Assembly: GCA_027623995.1 (NCBI GenBank)
Contig: JAQBUF010000013.1
Span: 1 to 62,731 of the forward strand
Length of the DNA: 62,731 nt
DNA from: Nitrospirota bacterium
GTDB lineage: Bacteria > Nitrospirota > Nitrospiria > Nitrospirales > UBA8639
Direction of reading: 5' to 3'
The notes below the pieces were generated by a model. That model did no database searches and had not been told where the DNA came from. It was given only the letters and a program-made list of their open reading frames with translations. The first letter of the stretch is position 1. Each line of letters starts with the position of its first letter. Positions 8,416-16,429 of this stretch are shown one piece after another. Both the position numbers and the translations under genes were made by a program.

Positions 8416-11064
8416 ATGACCATGTCATCTTCCAATGCCCTCCTGTACCTTGAAGGACTCATTTCGAGGCTTACGCGGCCTATTGAATTGGCGCGTCAGC
8501 TTGGTGGAGTACGAAAAGCCTCCATCAAAAATCTTGATGGCTTTATTTCGGATCAAATTGTTCGGGCTTTAGGTGATGTCGTCCTCCCACGAAAAATAGA
8601 GGCGGAGTTGTTGGCCCTTCGATCGTTATTTCAGGCCAATGAGGAATTATCTGAAAAAACGGAAATACATAGGTTACAGCATGCTCTAAACATCTTGAAT
8701 CGCCTTGGTTTCATGATACGGGTAGGCACGAATGAGGCAATGGCTCCAGGTAATTTGCCCTCCTCAAAGATTCTTCCGTCAAACATCTCCAGATCATGTA
8801 GCAATGCTCGTGAAGTCGGATCCTCGAGCCATTCTGCCAACCAGCCGCTACATGAAGTGTCGATTCGTTTTGCAAAGGGCGTAGGGCCAAAGCGCGCCAT
8901 GTTGCTGGAAAAGCTAGGGATTCGGACGGTCGAAGATGCGCTGTGGGTGTTGCCGTGGCGGTATGAAGACCGGTCAGTGATTTCATCAATGTTCACGCTC
9001 GTGGCCGGAGAGAAGGCGACGGTGTCGGGTGTGGTTGATCGAGTGATGCTACGACGGATTCCTCGACGCAATATGACGCTGGTCTCGGTTGTGGTCCGTG
9101 ATGAAACAGGGTCGCTGGAAGTGGTGTTTTTTAATCAGCCCTATTTAGAGAAGACGTTTCAGGTGGGAATGCGTGTGGTGTTGAGCGGGCTAGTTAGTGT
9201 CGCACCCGGAAGACGGGCGCATTGGCAGATGCGATCTCCGCAGTTTGAAATCGTCGATCCTGAGGAAGATGTGCTTCTTCATGTGGGACGTATCGTGCCT
9301 GTGTATCACGAAACTAAGGGCCTGACCTCGCGCCACCTACGGCGATTGATGCAGACTCTCTTGGACGAATATCACCACCAATTGCAGGAAATACTACCGC
9401 TAACACTCCGTCAACGGTACCATTGGCCGACCATGGGCGAAGCCATGCGCCTGGTGCATTTCCCCGACGAACAGATCGATCTCAATGATCTGAATGGATG
9501 GCAGACTCCTGCCCATCGACGCTTGGCCTTCGAAGAATGTTTCGTGCTCCAAGTCGCGCTCGCTATTCGGCAAAACACGAATCAAAAAGAAACCCCGGGG
9601 ATAGCTTTCAAGGCCCATTCTCCATTGATCGATCAGTTGTACACACAGCTCCCCTTTCCCTTAACCAGGGCGCAAACTCGTGTCATCAAAGATATTCAAC
9701 AAGACATGGTCAAACCCTGTCCCATGAATCGGCTTATTCAGGGCGATGTGGGATCAGGAAAAACCATTGTTGCGCTGCATGCCATGTTGCTTGCCGTGGG
9801 GTCAGGCTACCAAGCAGCCCTCATGGTGCCAACCGAAATCCTGGCCGAACAGCATTATCTGAATTTGCAACAGTACGTGGCCGGCCTGGGTGTAAAAATG
9901 GCTCGGGTGTCGGGAGGGCTTTCCACCAAAGAACGGGCAAAGGTCTATCAGCAGATCACATCTGGAGAAGTCCAACTCATTATTGGCACCCATGCGCTTC
10001 TTGAAGAAACGGTGCAGTTCGCAAAACTCGGGTTGGTCGTGGTCGATGAGCAACACAAGTTTGGTGTGTTGCAACGCGGGGTACTCCGAACCAAGGGTGT
10101 TCACCCAGATGTCATCATCATGACGGCCACGCCCATTCCTCGAACATTGGCCATGACGGCCTATGGAGATTTGGATGTCTCGGTCATCGATGAAATGCCG
10201 CCAGGACGAAAGCCCATTCAGACCAAGGTGTTTCGCCAAAGCTCCCGCTCCCGAGCCTATGCCGTGATTAGAAAACACATCGAAGCTGGTCGTCAGGCCT
10301 ATATCGTCTATCCGCTCGTTGAGGAATCTGAGAAAATCGACCTTGAAGCCGCAACCCAAGCGGCGGAACGGCTTCAAAAAGAAGAGTTTCCTCACTATAC
10401 GATTGGGCTCTTGCATGGACGCATGAAGTCCGAAGAAAAAGCCAAGGTCATGGCAGCCTTTAAGGATGGCCTCGTGCAGGTCCTTGTGGCCACCACGGTG
10501 ATTGAAGTGGGATTGGATATTCCCAACGCCTCGGTGATGGCCATCGAACATGCCGATCGGTTTGGCTTGGCGCAATTGCACCAATTGCGTGGACGAGTTG
10601 GACGAGGGGCACATCAATCTTTTTGCTTGTTAATCAGTTCAGCCAGGAGTAGCACAAGTGCAGATCAGAAAGAAGAACTCTTTCAAACGAAGGATGTGAA
10701 ATTTGCACCAGAACTGCCGCTGGATATTCAAAAAACATGGGCGGCACGCAATACCGCTTCCGTGACACAAAGCGCCTCACAACGATTGAAAGCCATGGTG
10801 AATTGCGCAGATGGTTTTGCCATTGCCGAACAGGACCTCCTCATTCGTGGCCCCGGAGAATTTTTGGGCACACGCCAATGGGGCGTTCCAGAATTTCGTG
10901 TCGCTGATTTGGTTCGAGATAGTCAGTTACTTGAACAAGCTCGCGACGAAGCGTTTCTTTTGGTGCAGCAAGATCCACACTTAGCCGTACCCGAGCATCA
11001 AGAACTAAAAACCGCTATGCTCCGCAGGTGGCAAACCAAATTAGAGTTAGGATCGATTGGATGA
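8416..11064 (+). CDS. recG: ATP-dependent DNA helicase RecG
   Basis: A branch-migration helicase that regresses stalled replication forks. The 882-residue product is longer than the usual 690-830. The first 150 residues are an extra helical region, then the wedge/OB domain starts at RFAKGVGPKRAMLLEKLGI. The helicase core has GDVGSGKT (about 441-448), DEQHKFGV (about 543), TATPIPRTL and QLRGRVGRG. Between motif VI and the conserved DGFAIAEQDLLIRGPGEFLG block there is a polar insertion of about 45 residues (742-788) absent from typical RecG. A possible -10 (TATAAC, about 8399) lies close to the start, giving a very short leader. Confidence 0.93.
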   Translation: MTMSSSNALLYLEGLISRLTRPIELARQLGGVRKASIKNLDGFISDQIVRALGDVVLPRKIEAELLALRSLFQANEELSEKTEIHRLQHALNILNRLGFMIRVGTNEAMAPGNLPSSKILPSNISRSCSNAREVGSSSHSANQPLHEVSIRFAKGVGPKRAMLLEKLGIRTVEDALWVLPWRYEDRSVISSMFTLVAGEKATVSGVVDRVMLRRIPRRNMTLVSVVVRDETGSLEVVFFNQPYLEKTFQVGMRVVLSGLVSVAPGRRAHWQMRSPQFEIVDPEEDVLLHVGRIVPVYHETKGLTSRHLRRLMQTLLDEYHHQLQEILPLTLRQRYHWPTMGEAMRLVHFPDEQIDLNDLNGWQTPAHRRLAFEECFVLQVALAIRQNTNQKETPGIAFKAHSPLIDQLYTQLPFPLTRAQTRVIKDIQQDMVKPCPMNRLIQGDVGSGKTIVALHAMLLAVGSGYQAALMVPTEILAEQHYLNLQQYVAGLGVKMARVSGGLSTKERAKVYQQITSGEVQLIIGTHALLEETVQFAKLGLVVVDEQHKFGVLQRGVLRTKGVHPDVIIMTATPIPRTLAMTAYGDLDVSVIDEMPPGRKPIQTKVFRQSSRSRAYAVIRKHIEAGRQAYIVYPLVEESEKIDLEAATQAAERLQKEEFPHYTIGLLHGRMKSEEKAKVMAAFKDGLVQVLVATTVIEVGLDIPNASVMAIEHADRFGLAQLHQLRGRVGRGAHQSFCLLISSARSSTSADQKEELFQTKDVKFAPELPLDIQKTWAARNTASVTQSASQRLKAMVNCADGFAIAEQDLLIRGPGEFLGTRQWGVPEFRVADLVRDSQLLEQARDEAFLLVQQDPHLAVPEHQELKTAMLRRWQTKLELGSIG

Positions 11065-11071
11065 AGCAAAT

Positions 11072-11236
11072 CGTGAAGCGTCGTTCGTGAAGCGTAAAGG
11101 AAAAAACGGGGATCGTATCTCGTGAAAAGAAAATTTCTTGGCCCTTCGTTTTACGCTTCACGAACGACGCTTCACGGGTCATAAGATACGAACGACAGTT
11201 TTTTTACGAGCGACAAGCAACTAGCGACGAGCAACT
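11072..11236. repeat. Palindromic array R1 (GCGTGAA type plus CGACGAGC type)
   Basis: Positions 11072-11098 and 11150-11176 are perfectly complementary over 27 bp, and each arm is made of GCGTGAA/CGTTCGT units. A second, looser palindrome of the other type (ATCGTATCTCG ... GATACGAACGAC, then ACGAGCGACAAGCAACTAG) overlaps it and runs to 11236. It begins 7 bases after the recG stop codon. Confidence 0.85.
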
Positions 11237-11242
11237 TAAACT

Positions 11243-12181
11243 ATGAGAGTAGCAGCCATCGATATTGGCACACTGACCTGTCGTTTATTAATCGGAGACG
11301 TTGACGGTCCTGGCGCGATAAAGCCGGTGTTCTCCGGACGAAAGATTCTGCGATTAGGCGAAGGCGTTGATCAAACCAAAAAACTTAAGCCCGAAGCCAT
11401 GGCGCGTGTTATCGAAGCGATCAAAGAATGGCAAGGCCTAATAGAGCAACACGACGTACGTGCCTCTACAGCCGTGGCCACAAGTGCCGTGCGAGAAGCT
11501 CATAATCGTGAAGAATTTCTTCAACGAGTCAAACAGGAAGCTGGCGTAGAAGTTGAAGTTATTGATGGCCAGGAAGAAGCCAGGCGAACACTCCTCGGTC
11601 TTCGCTCCGGTCTTTCAGCCTCTGTTGGTGACATCTTGGGCCTGGATATTGGTGGCGGCAGCACGGAATTTATTGTGAGTCGCGAAGGCCAAGAAGTACA
11701 AACCATCTCGATTGACATGGGCGTCGTGCGATTATCCGAGCGTGTCTTAAAAAGTGACCCACCATCGGAATCTGAAATTCAAGAAGCCGAACAACTCATT
11801 CATTCCTTAACTAGAGAAGCCTTAGGAGTTCTTGGTGATACCTCCAGCCTAAGGTTCGTTGGAACCGCAGGGACAATCACTTCTCTTGCCGCCATTGCCC
11901 AAGGACTTACGGTGTACGATCCCGACCGTGTTCATCATTACACCCTCAAACTCGAAACCATAAAAAACATCGAGCACACTATTCTCCCAAGAAAAAAATC
12001 CGAACGCACCGGCATCCCCGGCCTAGAACCTGGCCGAGAAGAAGTCATCGCCGCCGGCACCCTGATCATCCGCTGCATCATGGAAGAGCTTGGAGAAAAT
12101 AAATGCCTAGTCAGTGAATACGGACTTCGGGAAGGGGTGTTAGTGAATTTGGCCCGGCAATCAAGCAAGGTGATTCCATGA
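11243..12181 (+). CDS. ppx: Exopolyphosphatase / pppGpp phosphohydrolase (Ppx/GppA family)
   Basis: The 312-residue product has the ASKHA-fold phosphate loops of Ppx/GppA: AIDIGTLTCRLLIGD at the N-terminus, ATSAVREAHN, LDIGGGSTEFIVS and GTAGTITSLAAI. It hydrolyses terminal phosphate from polyphosphate or converts pppGpp to ppGpp. Its short length, without the C-terminal HD-like domain of E. coli Ppx, fits the compact form common in many phyla. Its stop overlaps the next start (ATGA), so it forms an operon with the interrupted LolA-like gene. Confidence 0.88.
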   Translation: MRVAAIDIGTLTCRLLIGDVDGPGAIKPVFSGRKILRLGEGVDQTKKLKPEAMARVIEAIKEWQGLIEQHDVRASTAVATSAVREAHNREEFLQRVKQEAGVEVEVIDGQEEARRTLLGLRSGLSASVGDILGLDIGGGSTEFIVSREGQEVQTISIDMGVVRLSERVLKSDPPSESEIQEAEQLIHSLTREALGVLGDTSSLRFVGTAGTITSLAAIAQGLTVYDPDRVHHYTLKLETIKNIEHTILPRKKSERTGIPGLEPGREEVIAAGTLIIRCIMEELGENKCLVSEYGLREGVLVNLARQSSKVIP

Positions 12182-12342
12182 AACTTAAACAACTGGCATT
12201 CATAGATTTTGGAATTTTTGTCCTGGCGGTCATCCTAGTCTGCCAACTGACTTCCCTACCAAAAACCGTATTTGCGCAAGACAAAGAAAGGCGAATTCAA
12301 CCCATAAGTGCACCACTGGTTACTAATGGCTCTCGTGTTTGA
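12178..12342 (+). pseudogene. LolA-like periplasmic protein, 5' part cut by IS30 insertion
   Basis: The first 41 codons (12178-12300) encode a signal peptide ending near KTVFAQDKERRIQ. The frame then enters the insertion sequence and stops at 12340-12342. Joining codon 41 to 13381 (removing the element and one copy of the 8-bp GAATTCAA) restores one open frame of 253 codons with the part at 13381-14019. The insertion therefore broke an intact gene recently. The remaining product would be a short exported peptide with no function. Confidence 0.88.
12293..12300. repeat. Target-site duplication, left copy (GAATTCAA)
   Basis: Identical to 13373-13380 on the other side of the IS30 element. The bases immediately outside differ, so the duplication is 8 bp. 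Confidence 0.85.
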
Positions 12343-13295
12343 ATCCATTGCATGAACACTTCCCAGGGTGTTTGAAACCCCAAGCATTTGCGTGGACGAT
12401 GATTCATCGCGTCGACCGCCGCGTCGACTTCCTCTCGGACCACGGTATCAAGCCGCCTCCCTTTTGGGAAGTATTGGCGCAGCAAGCCATTTGAGTTCTC
12501 ATTGAGGCCGCGTTCCCAGCTGTGATAGGGCCGCGCAAAGTACCCTTGGCAGGCCAGCGCTTCAGCAATCTCTTGATGTCCACTGAATTCTCGCCCATTG
12601 TCATATGTGATCGTCGCCACCCAGTCTTTCCAGGGTTCGAGAAGCGTGATGATCGCCTCCGTGACCAACTCGGCGGTTTTGCGGAGGATCGGTAGCGCCA
12701 AGAACAGGCGCGTTCGTCGTTCGGCGAGGGTCACGATCGCCCCCTTGTGCGCCTTCCCCATGATCAAGTCCGCTTCCCAATCCCCCACGCGAGCCCGAGT
12801 CGCCACCACAGCGGGACGCTCCTCAATCCCCACCCGACCGGGGATGGTTCCTCGAGTATCCGTCGCTCCATACCGTTTGCGATAGGGCTTGGCTTGATGG
12901 CGGAGATGCCGATAGAGCTGGCCCCCTTGCTGCTGGTCCTTGAGCACGACCCGATAGATGGTTTCGGGACTCAGGGACAGGGCCTGCTCTTGTTCGAGCC
13001 GCCCACAAATTTGTTCCGGGCTCCACCGAGCTTGGAGCTTCTTCTGGATATACTGTACGACCGGCTCCGTCACTTTCACGGCTTTCGGTTTTGTCTGCTG
13101 CCGCTGGTCGGCGAAGCCCTGAGCTTGGTGATGCCGATACCCCCGTTGCCCTGTGTTCCGCTTGAGTTCACGACTGAGGGTCGTGTGGGAGCGTTCCATC
13201 ACCGTCGCGATGGCTCGATAAGTCTGCCCTTGCTTCCTCATCATCTCCAATCCATACCGTTCTTGCTGCGTGAGCTGTGAATACTTCTGCCCCAT
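12297..13295 (-). CDS. IS30-family transposase
   Basis: The 332-residue product has an N-terminal helix-turn-helix (QERYGLEMMRKQGQTYRAIA, then SRELKRNTG) and a DDE catalytic domain with WEADLIMG, TYDNGREF and the downstream Glu in LNENSNGLLRQYFPKG, the IS30 signature. The ATG follows GGAGGAGGT. The reading frame runs out of the left end of the element. Its TGA (12297-12299) lies in the duplicated target sequence, so the stop codon comes from the host gene, not the element. The gene looks intact and may be active. Confidence 0.93.
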   Translation of the reverse strand: MGQKYSQLTQQERYGLEMMRKQGQTYRAIATVMERSHTTLSRELKRNTGQRGYRHHQAQGFADQRQQTKPKAVKVTEPVVQYIQKKLQARWSPEQICGRLEQEQALSLSPETIYRVVLKDQQQGGQLYRHLRHQAKPYRKRYGATDTRGTIPGRVGIEERPAVVATRARVGDWEADLIMGKAHKGAIVTLAERRTRLFLALPILRKTAELVTEAIITLLEPWKDWVATITYDNGREFSGHQEIAEALACQGYFARPYHSWERGLNENSNGLLRQYFPKGRRLDTVVREEVDAAVDAMNHRPRKCLGFQTPWEVFMQWIQTREPLVTSGALMG

Positions 13296-13372
13296 CTTGG
13301 CACCTCCTCCTTGAGTTGAGCCAGCAGTCTACCAACTGGTCAACGAATAATGAGGTGGTGCACTTATTATGT
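12301..13372 (-). mobile_element. Complete IS30-family insertion sequence (about 1072 bp)
   Basis: It is bounded by imperfect terminal inverted repeats containing ATAAGTGCACCAC (left from 12304, right ending about 13369) and flanked by the 8-bp duplication GAATTCAA. It holds one transposase gene on the minus strand. It interrupts a LolA-like gene, and precise removal restores the frame. Intact ends, clean duplication and intact transposase indicate a recent insertion. Confidence 0.92.
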
Positions 13373-13380
13373 GAATTCAA
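13373..13380. repeat. Target-site duplication, right copy (GAATTCAA)
   Basis: Matches 12293-12300. The host gene resumes in frame at 13381 with GAAACCCTA. Confidence 0.85.
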
Positions 13381-14019
13381 GAAACCCTAAATATTATGGA
13401 ACGGCTTGAAAGGCTTGCTCAAGAGATAGGAAGTTACCAGGCCGATGTGAAAACGGTTACGACGATAAACGGAAAGACCAGCATATCTAAGGGGAAGATG
13501 AAGTTTATGTGGCCCAATTTGCGTTGGCAAGAAAACCGACGTTCAACAAAAAGAGGGGAACGCCTTAACCTGTTCGTTTCAAATGGAAAAGTTCATTGGA
13601 GCTACAGTCCAAAACGGAAATTTGCCTTTAAAGAAGACTTGAAATCGCTGGATGAAGATGCGCGGGAAAAAGGATGGGCTTCGTCTGGCTATTTGGAGGA
13701 AGGAAGCATGCAGTATGTAGGGAAGGAGAAACTGGAAAATGTTGTGGTGTTTGTTTTTGAAGGGAAACAAAATATGCTCAGGGTCCCCAGAAACTCAAAG
13801 CAGCCAGGAAAAACACGTGGATACTTTGGCGCCCAAGATGGCATTCTAAGAAAATTTGTTGAGTATGATCACCAAGGACGGGAAATCACTTCCCAGACTA
13901 TTTTTAATATACGCAAAGATCCCTCCCTGTCGCGGAATGACTTCGAGTTTACCCCGCCAGAAGGCACGCAGATCATGGAAATGAAGGATGTCGGTCCGAG
14001 AAGGAACCCAAATGAGTGA
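13381..14019 (+). pseudogene. LolA-like periplasmic protein, 3' part after IS30 insertion
   Basis: Encodes about 212 residues: QEIGSYQADVKTVTTINGK, then a series of beta strands (KMKFMWPNLRWQE, NLFVSNGKVHWSYSP) and a C-terminal FEFTPPEGTQIMEM, like the end of LolA. The protein therefore probably had the LolA/LolB-type half-barrel fold and bound a lipidic ligand in the periplasm. An ATG at 13396 could initiate a signal-less fragment, but no good ribosome binding site precedes it. The intact gene would be coupled to ppx (ATGA overlap at 12178). Confidence 0.8.
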
Positions 14020-14066
14020 AGAGGATGAGCTCTCTAGGGCAGGTCTAGCTTAAAAAGAAAACCCGC

Positions 14067-15560
14067 TTATCTCTGGCTATACCAGCGGAAGCCGCCGGAT
14101 TCTTGGTAGGCGGGGCGTTTGAAGCCGCCGGGTTTTTCGAGGATGAGGGCTTTGAAATCCCAGAGGCCGAACCATGCTGGATCGAGGATGTTGTGGTAGT
14201 GCAATCCGGTGAGTTTTGGGAGGGCTTCACCGAGGGATTCTTTAAGTTCCGCTTCGGTATAAGCTCGCACGGCGAATTTCTTTCCTTCGGCTTCTTGTAA
14301 TCGCCGAAGGGCATAAACCGCCCCAGTGCAAAGCACTTGGGTGTCGCGTTTGATGGAGAGGAGTTGCGGAAGGGCGCAGTATTGTTCGTTAAACCCCAGC
14401 CACTTGGCCACATGCCGCATGTGCGTGTATTGCACTTCGTATTCCGTATGTCCGGGAAGTCGCACCGGGTCAGGCCAGCCTGAGTCAATGCCAAACTCAA
14501 TGAGTAGTGCTCGCCCGCCTGGTCGTAACACCCGCCACAATTCAATGAGAAATTGTATGGCCCCGTAATTGAAGATAGCTTCATCGGGATAGGGTTTATC
14601 CAAATTCAATCGAAGCTTCTGAATCAAATCCAAGCTCCGTTGATGCTCCTCGTTGGCCCCTTTGCCGGACTCCAGTTCTTCTTTGCTGAAGTGGGTCGGG
14701 GTCATGTCCGCTAAATTTTCATTGTCGATGACGAGGTCCACGCTCGCATCGGCCAGTGGCAAAAATTCTGCATTCGCATTCAATGCACGTGCGTCCCATC
14801 CAGCTTTGGTGGCCAGGTCGAGCTGAGAATGGAGGAAGGGGCGAGTCAGATCCAGAAAAATATATTCGACATTTCGTCGATCTGCGGGTGAGAGTTCCTT
14901 GGCCATCTCCTGTGAGAGATAGCCTAGGCCTGCTCCAACTTCGACAATCCGATTGGGTTTGGGGTTCCACCAGCCCATTTGCTTTAAGGTCTTGGCAAGG
15001 AGCTGTCCATAGGACAACCCGTTCAGCGCTTCACAGGGCTCGCGGAGTAAATGGGAGACGGTGGTTTCGACGATTTCAAAATGCCCGTGGTGGCTTTGAA
15101 TGCCTTTATGGTGAAAATCGGTGAGGTGCTCATCGGTTTCGACGGCCACATTTTTATGCCATTGTTCTCGGACTTTCTGAAGCAAGAGATCCCACTTCGC
15201 ATTCACGCTATGCCCGCTCGGCGCTTCATCACCGTAATAGCAGAGGGAATAGCGTGGCGACGCCCAGCGCTCCAAATACGACCGGCCGGTTTCTTGATTC
15301 GGGCCACAGACCCATTTACCGAATTGATCTAAGAGCGATTGAATGGATGATCGACCATCCATGGCTCCAAGCAAAGAGGCTCCCATACGATTGAGTTTTA
15401 CGAGGGGAAGGTCTTCATCGAGGGGAGCGACCCACCATTCTTCAGTGCCGTGCTGATAGACGATGAGGTCGGGCATACGCCATGCCCGTTGTCGAAGGAC
15501 ATCGCCTTCGAGGGCTTGTAGTTGACTAGATGAGGGGGGAACTTGTGAAGAATCCGACAT
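14067..15560 (-). CDS. PqqD-like domain fused to SAM-dependent methyltransferase
   Basis: A 497-residue protein. Residues about 28-85 carry a PqqD-like (RiPP-recognition-type) pattern: PDLIVYQHG, then LVKLNRMGASLLGAMDGRSS and LLDQF. Residues about 195-400 form a class I methyltransferase with NRIVEVGAGLGYLSQEMA (SAM loop), YIFLDLTRPF, DLVIDNENLADMTP and LWRVLRPGGRALLIEFG. A C-terminal part of about 100 residues (AVRAYTEAELKESL, HNILDPAWFGLWDFKALILEKPGGF) is not recognised. The ATG (15560) directly abuts the stop of the diiron-oxidase gene (15561-15563), so translation is coupled and the two probably act together. The substrate is unknown. Confidence 0.72.
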   Translation of the reverse strand: MSDSSQVPPSSSQLQALEGDVLRQRAWRMPDLIVYQHGTEEWWVAPLDEDLPLVKLNRMGASLLGAMDGRSSIQSLLDQFGKWVCGPNQETGRSYLERWASPRYSLCYYGDEAPSGHSVNAKWDLLLQKVREQWHKNVAVETDEHLTDFHHKGIQSHHGHFEIVETTVSHLLREPCEALNGLSYGQLLAKTLKQMGWWNPKPNRIVEVGAGLGYLSQEMAKELSPADRRNVEYIFLDLTRPFLHSQLDLATKAGWDARALNANAEFLPLADASVDLVIDNENLADMTPTHFSKEELESGKGANEEHQRSLDLIQKLRLNLDKPYPDEAIFNYGAIQFLIELWRVLRPGGRALLIEFGIDSGWPDPVRLPGHTEYEVQYTHMRHVAKWLGFNEQYCALPQLLSIKRDTQVLCTGAVYALRRLQEAEGKKFAVRAYTEAELKESLGEALPKLTGLHYHNILDPAWFGLWDFKALILEKPGGFKRPAYQESGGFRWYSQR

Positions 15561-16289
15561 TCAATTGAAGGGAGAAGCATCGGAAGGATTGGCATCAAAG
15601 ACAGCACGGTACATGCCATCCCAAAATTCAAGCCACGCATCCGCAACTTCACGAGCGCCGATAGCCACTTCGTATAAATCTTCGTCCGATTTGGCGGTTT
15701 TGCGAACCGCTTCGATCAGCCACTCACCATGCGCTTCTTCTTCGGTCTCGTGAAGCTGAAAAAAGGCAAGATCTCCACTATTAAAGTGGCCATATTGTTG
15801 GAGACCGGGGACAAAGTATTGGAACTCGGACACGGCCGTGGTTTCGACTGCCAGTTCTGCACCCAAGGCGGTTAAGTGACTTGGACCTGAAAACAGTCGG
15901 CGTAGCGTATCCAAATACTGTGTGACTTCGGGAATTGGTTCGGTATCTTCTAGATCTAGCGGGCGTAATCCAATCGAGTTGGCAAATCGTTCGAGCTGTC
16001 GAATATGTACATGTTCGTGAGAGCCGCTGCCTAATTCTGAATAGAGCGTTTTGGCCAACTCAGTTCGCATTTCCACTTGTGCAATCGGGGTGTGATACAG
16101 CAGCCCTTCAAGCACTTTCACAAATTGGAAGCAAAAGTAGTGGTATTGGCGAATAAAGAGTCGAAGTTGGCGAGGACTCAGTTGCCGGGCTTTAAACATC
16201 CGAAAGAATTCGTTGCTATTCACCGGATGGGTTTGTATTTCATCAATAAGCGAATCTATATCGATCGGTAATTCTTGAACAGGACCCAT
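15561..16289 (-). CDS. Heme-oxygenase-like diiron protein (PqqC/TenA/CADD type)
   Basis: A 242-residue all-helical protein of the iron-containing redox enzyme family. Visible features are the helix FIRQYHYFCFQFVKVL, the metal-ligand-like LGSGSHEHVHIRQLERF and ELAVETTAVSEFQYFVPGL, and LHETEEEAHGEWL with Glu/His ligands. Known members of this fold do unusual O2 chemistry: PqqC in PQQ synthesis, CADD-type p-aminobenzoate synthesis, UndA, SznF. The ATG at 16289 follows AGGGAG. An upstream TTG is unlikely. It is the first gene of a two-gene unit with the PqqD-methyltransferase fusion. The metal content and reaction are inferred. Confidence 0.72.
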   Translation of the reverse strand: MGPVQELPIDIDSLIDEIQTHPVNSNEFFRMFKARQLSPRQLRLFIRQYHYFCFQFVKVLEGLLYHTPIAQVEMRTELAKTLYSELGSGSHEHVHIRQLERFANSIGLRPLDLEDTEPIPEVTQYLDTLRRLFSGPSHLTALGAELAVETTAVSEFQYFVPGLQQYGHFNSGDLAFFQLHETEEEAHGEWLIEAVRKTAKSDEDLYEVAIGAREVADAWLEFWDGMYRAVFDANPSDASPFN

Positions 16290-16339
16290 AACCCAACTCC
16301 CTATAACACAAAAAAATATGTATAAAGTGGAATGAATAT

Positions 16340-16368
16340 TGGCCAAGACTACACGAAGATCTTGGCCA
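16340..16368 (-). terminator. Hairpin between the methyltransferase and diiron-oxidase genes
   Basis: Perfect 9-bp arms TGGCCAAGA (16340-16348) and TCTTGGCCA (16360-16368). A smaller hairpin, CTACGC/GCGTAG, lies near 16387-16404. Together they could end transcription of the upstream methyltransferase gene or attenuate the oxidase operon. There is no T-run directly after the stem on the minus strand, so the role is uncertain. Confidence 0.35.
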
Positions 16369-16429
16369 GTCGCAAGGGAGGAAGTCTACGCAATGAGGCG
16401 TAGGGTAGAAGGTGTTTTAGGGGAAAATA

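Noticed and set aside
9498-10617. Two long frames (168 and 271 codons) inside recG on both strands
   Set aside because: They lie wholly inside the helicase core and have no family features. They arise from codon bias of the real gene.
11072-11236. CRISPR array from the repeated GCGTGAA units
   Set aside because: Units are 7-8 bp, without regular spacers, and form palindromes. There are no cas genes in the window.
12747-13280. 177-codon plus-strand frame inside the IS30 transposase
   Set aside because: Antisense to the DDE domain. The transposase motifs settle the coding strand.
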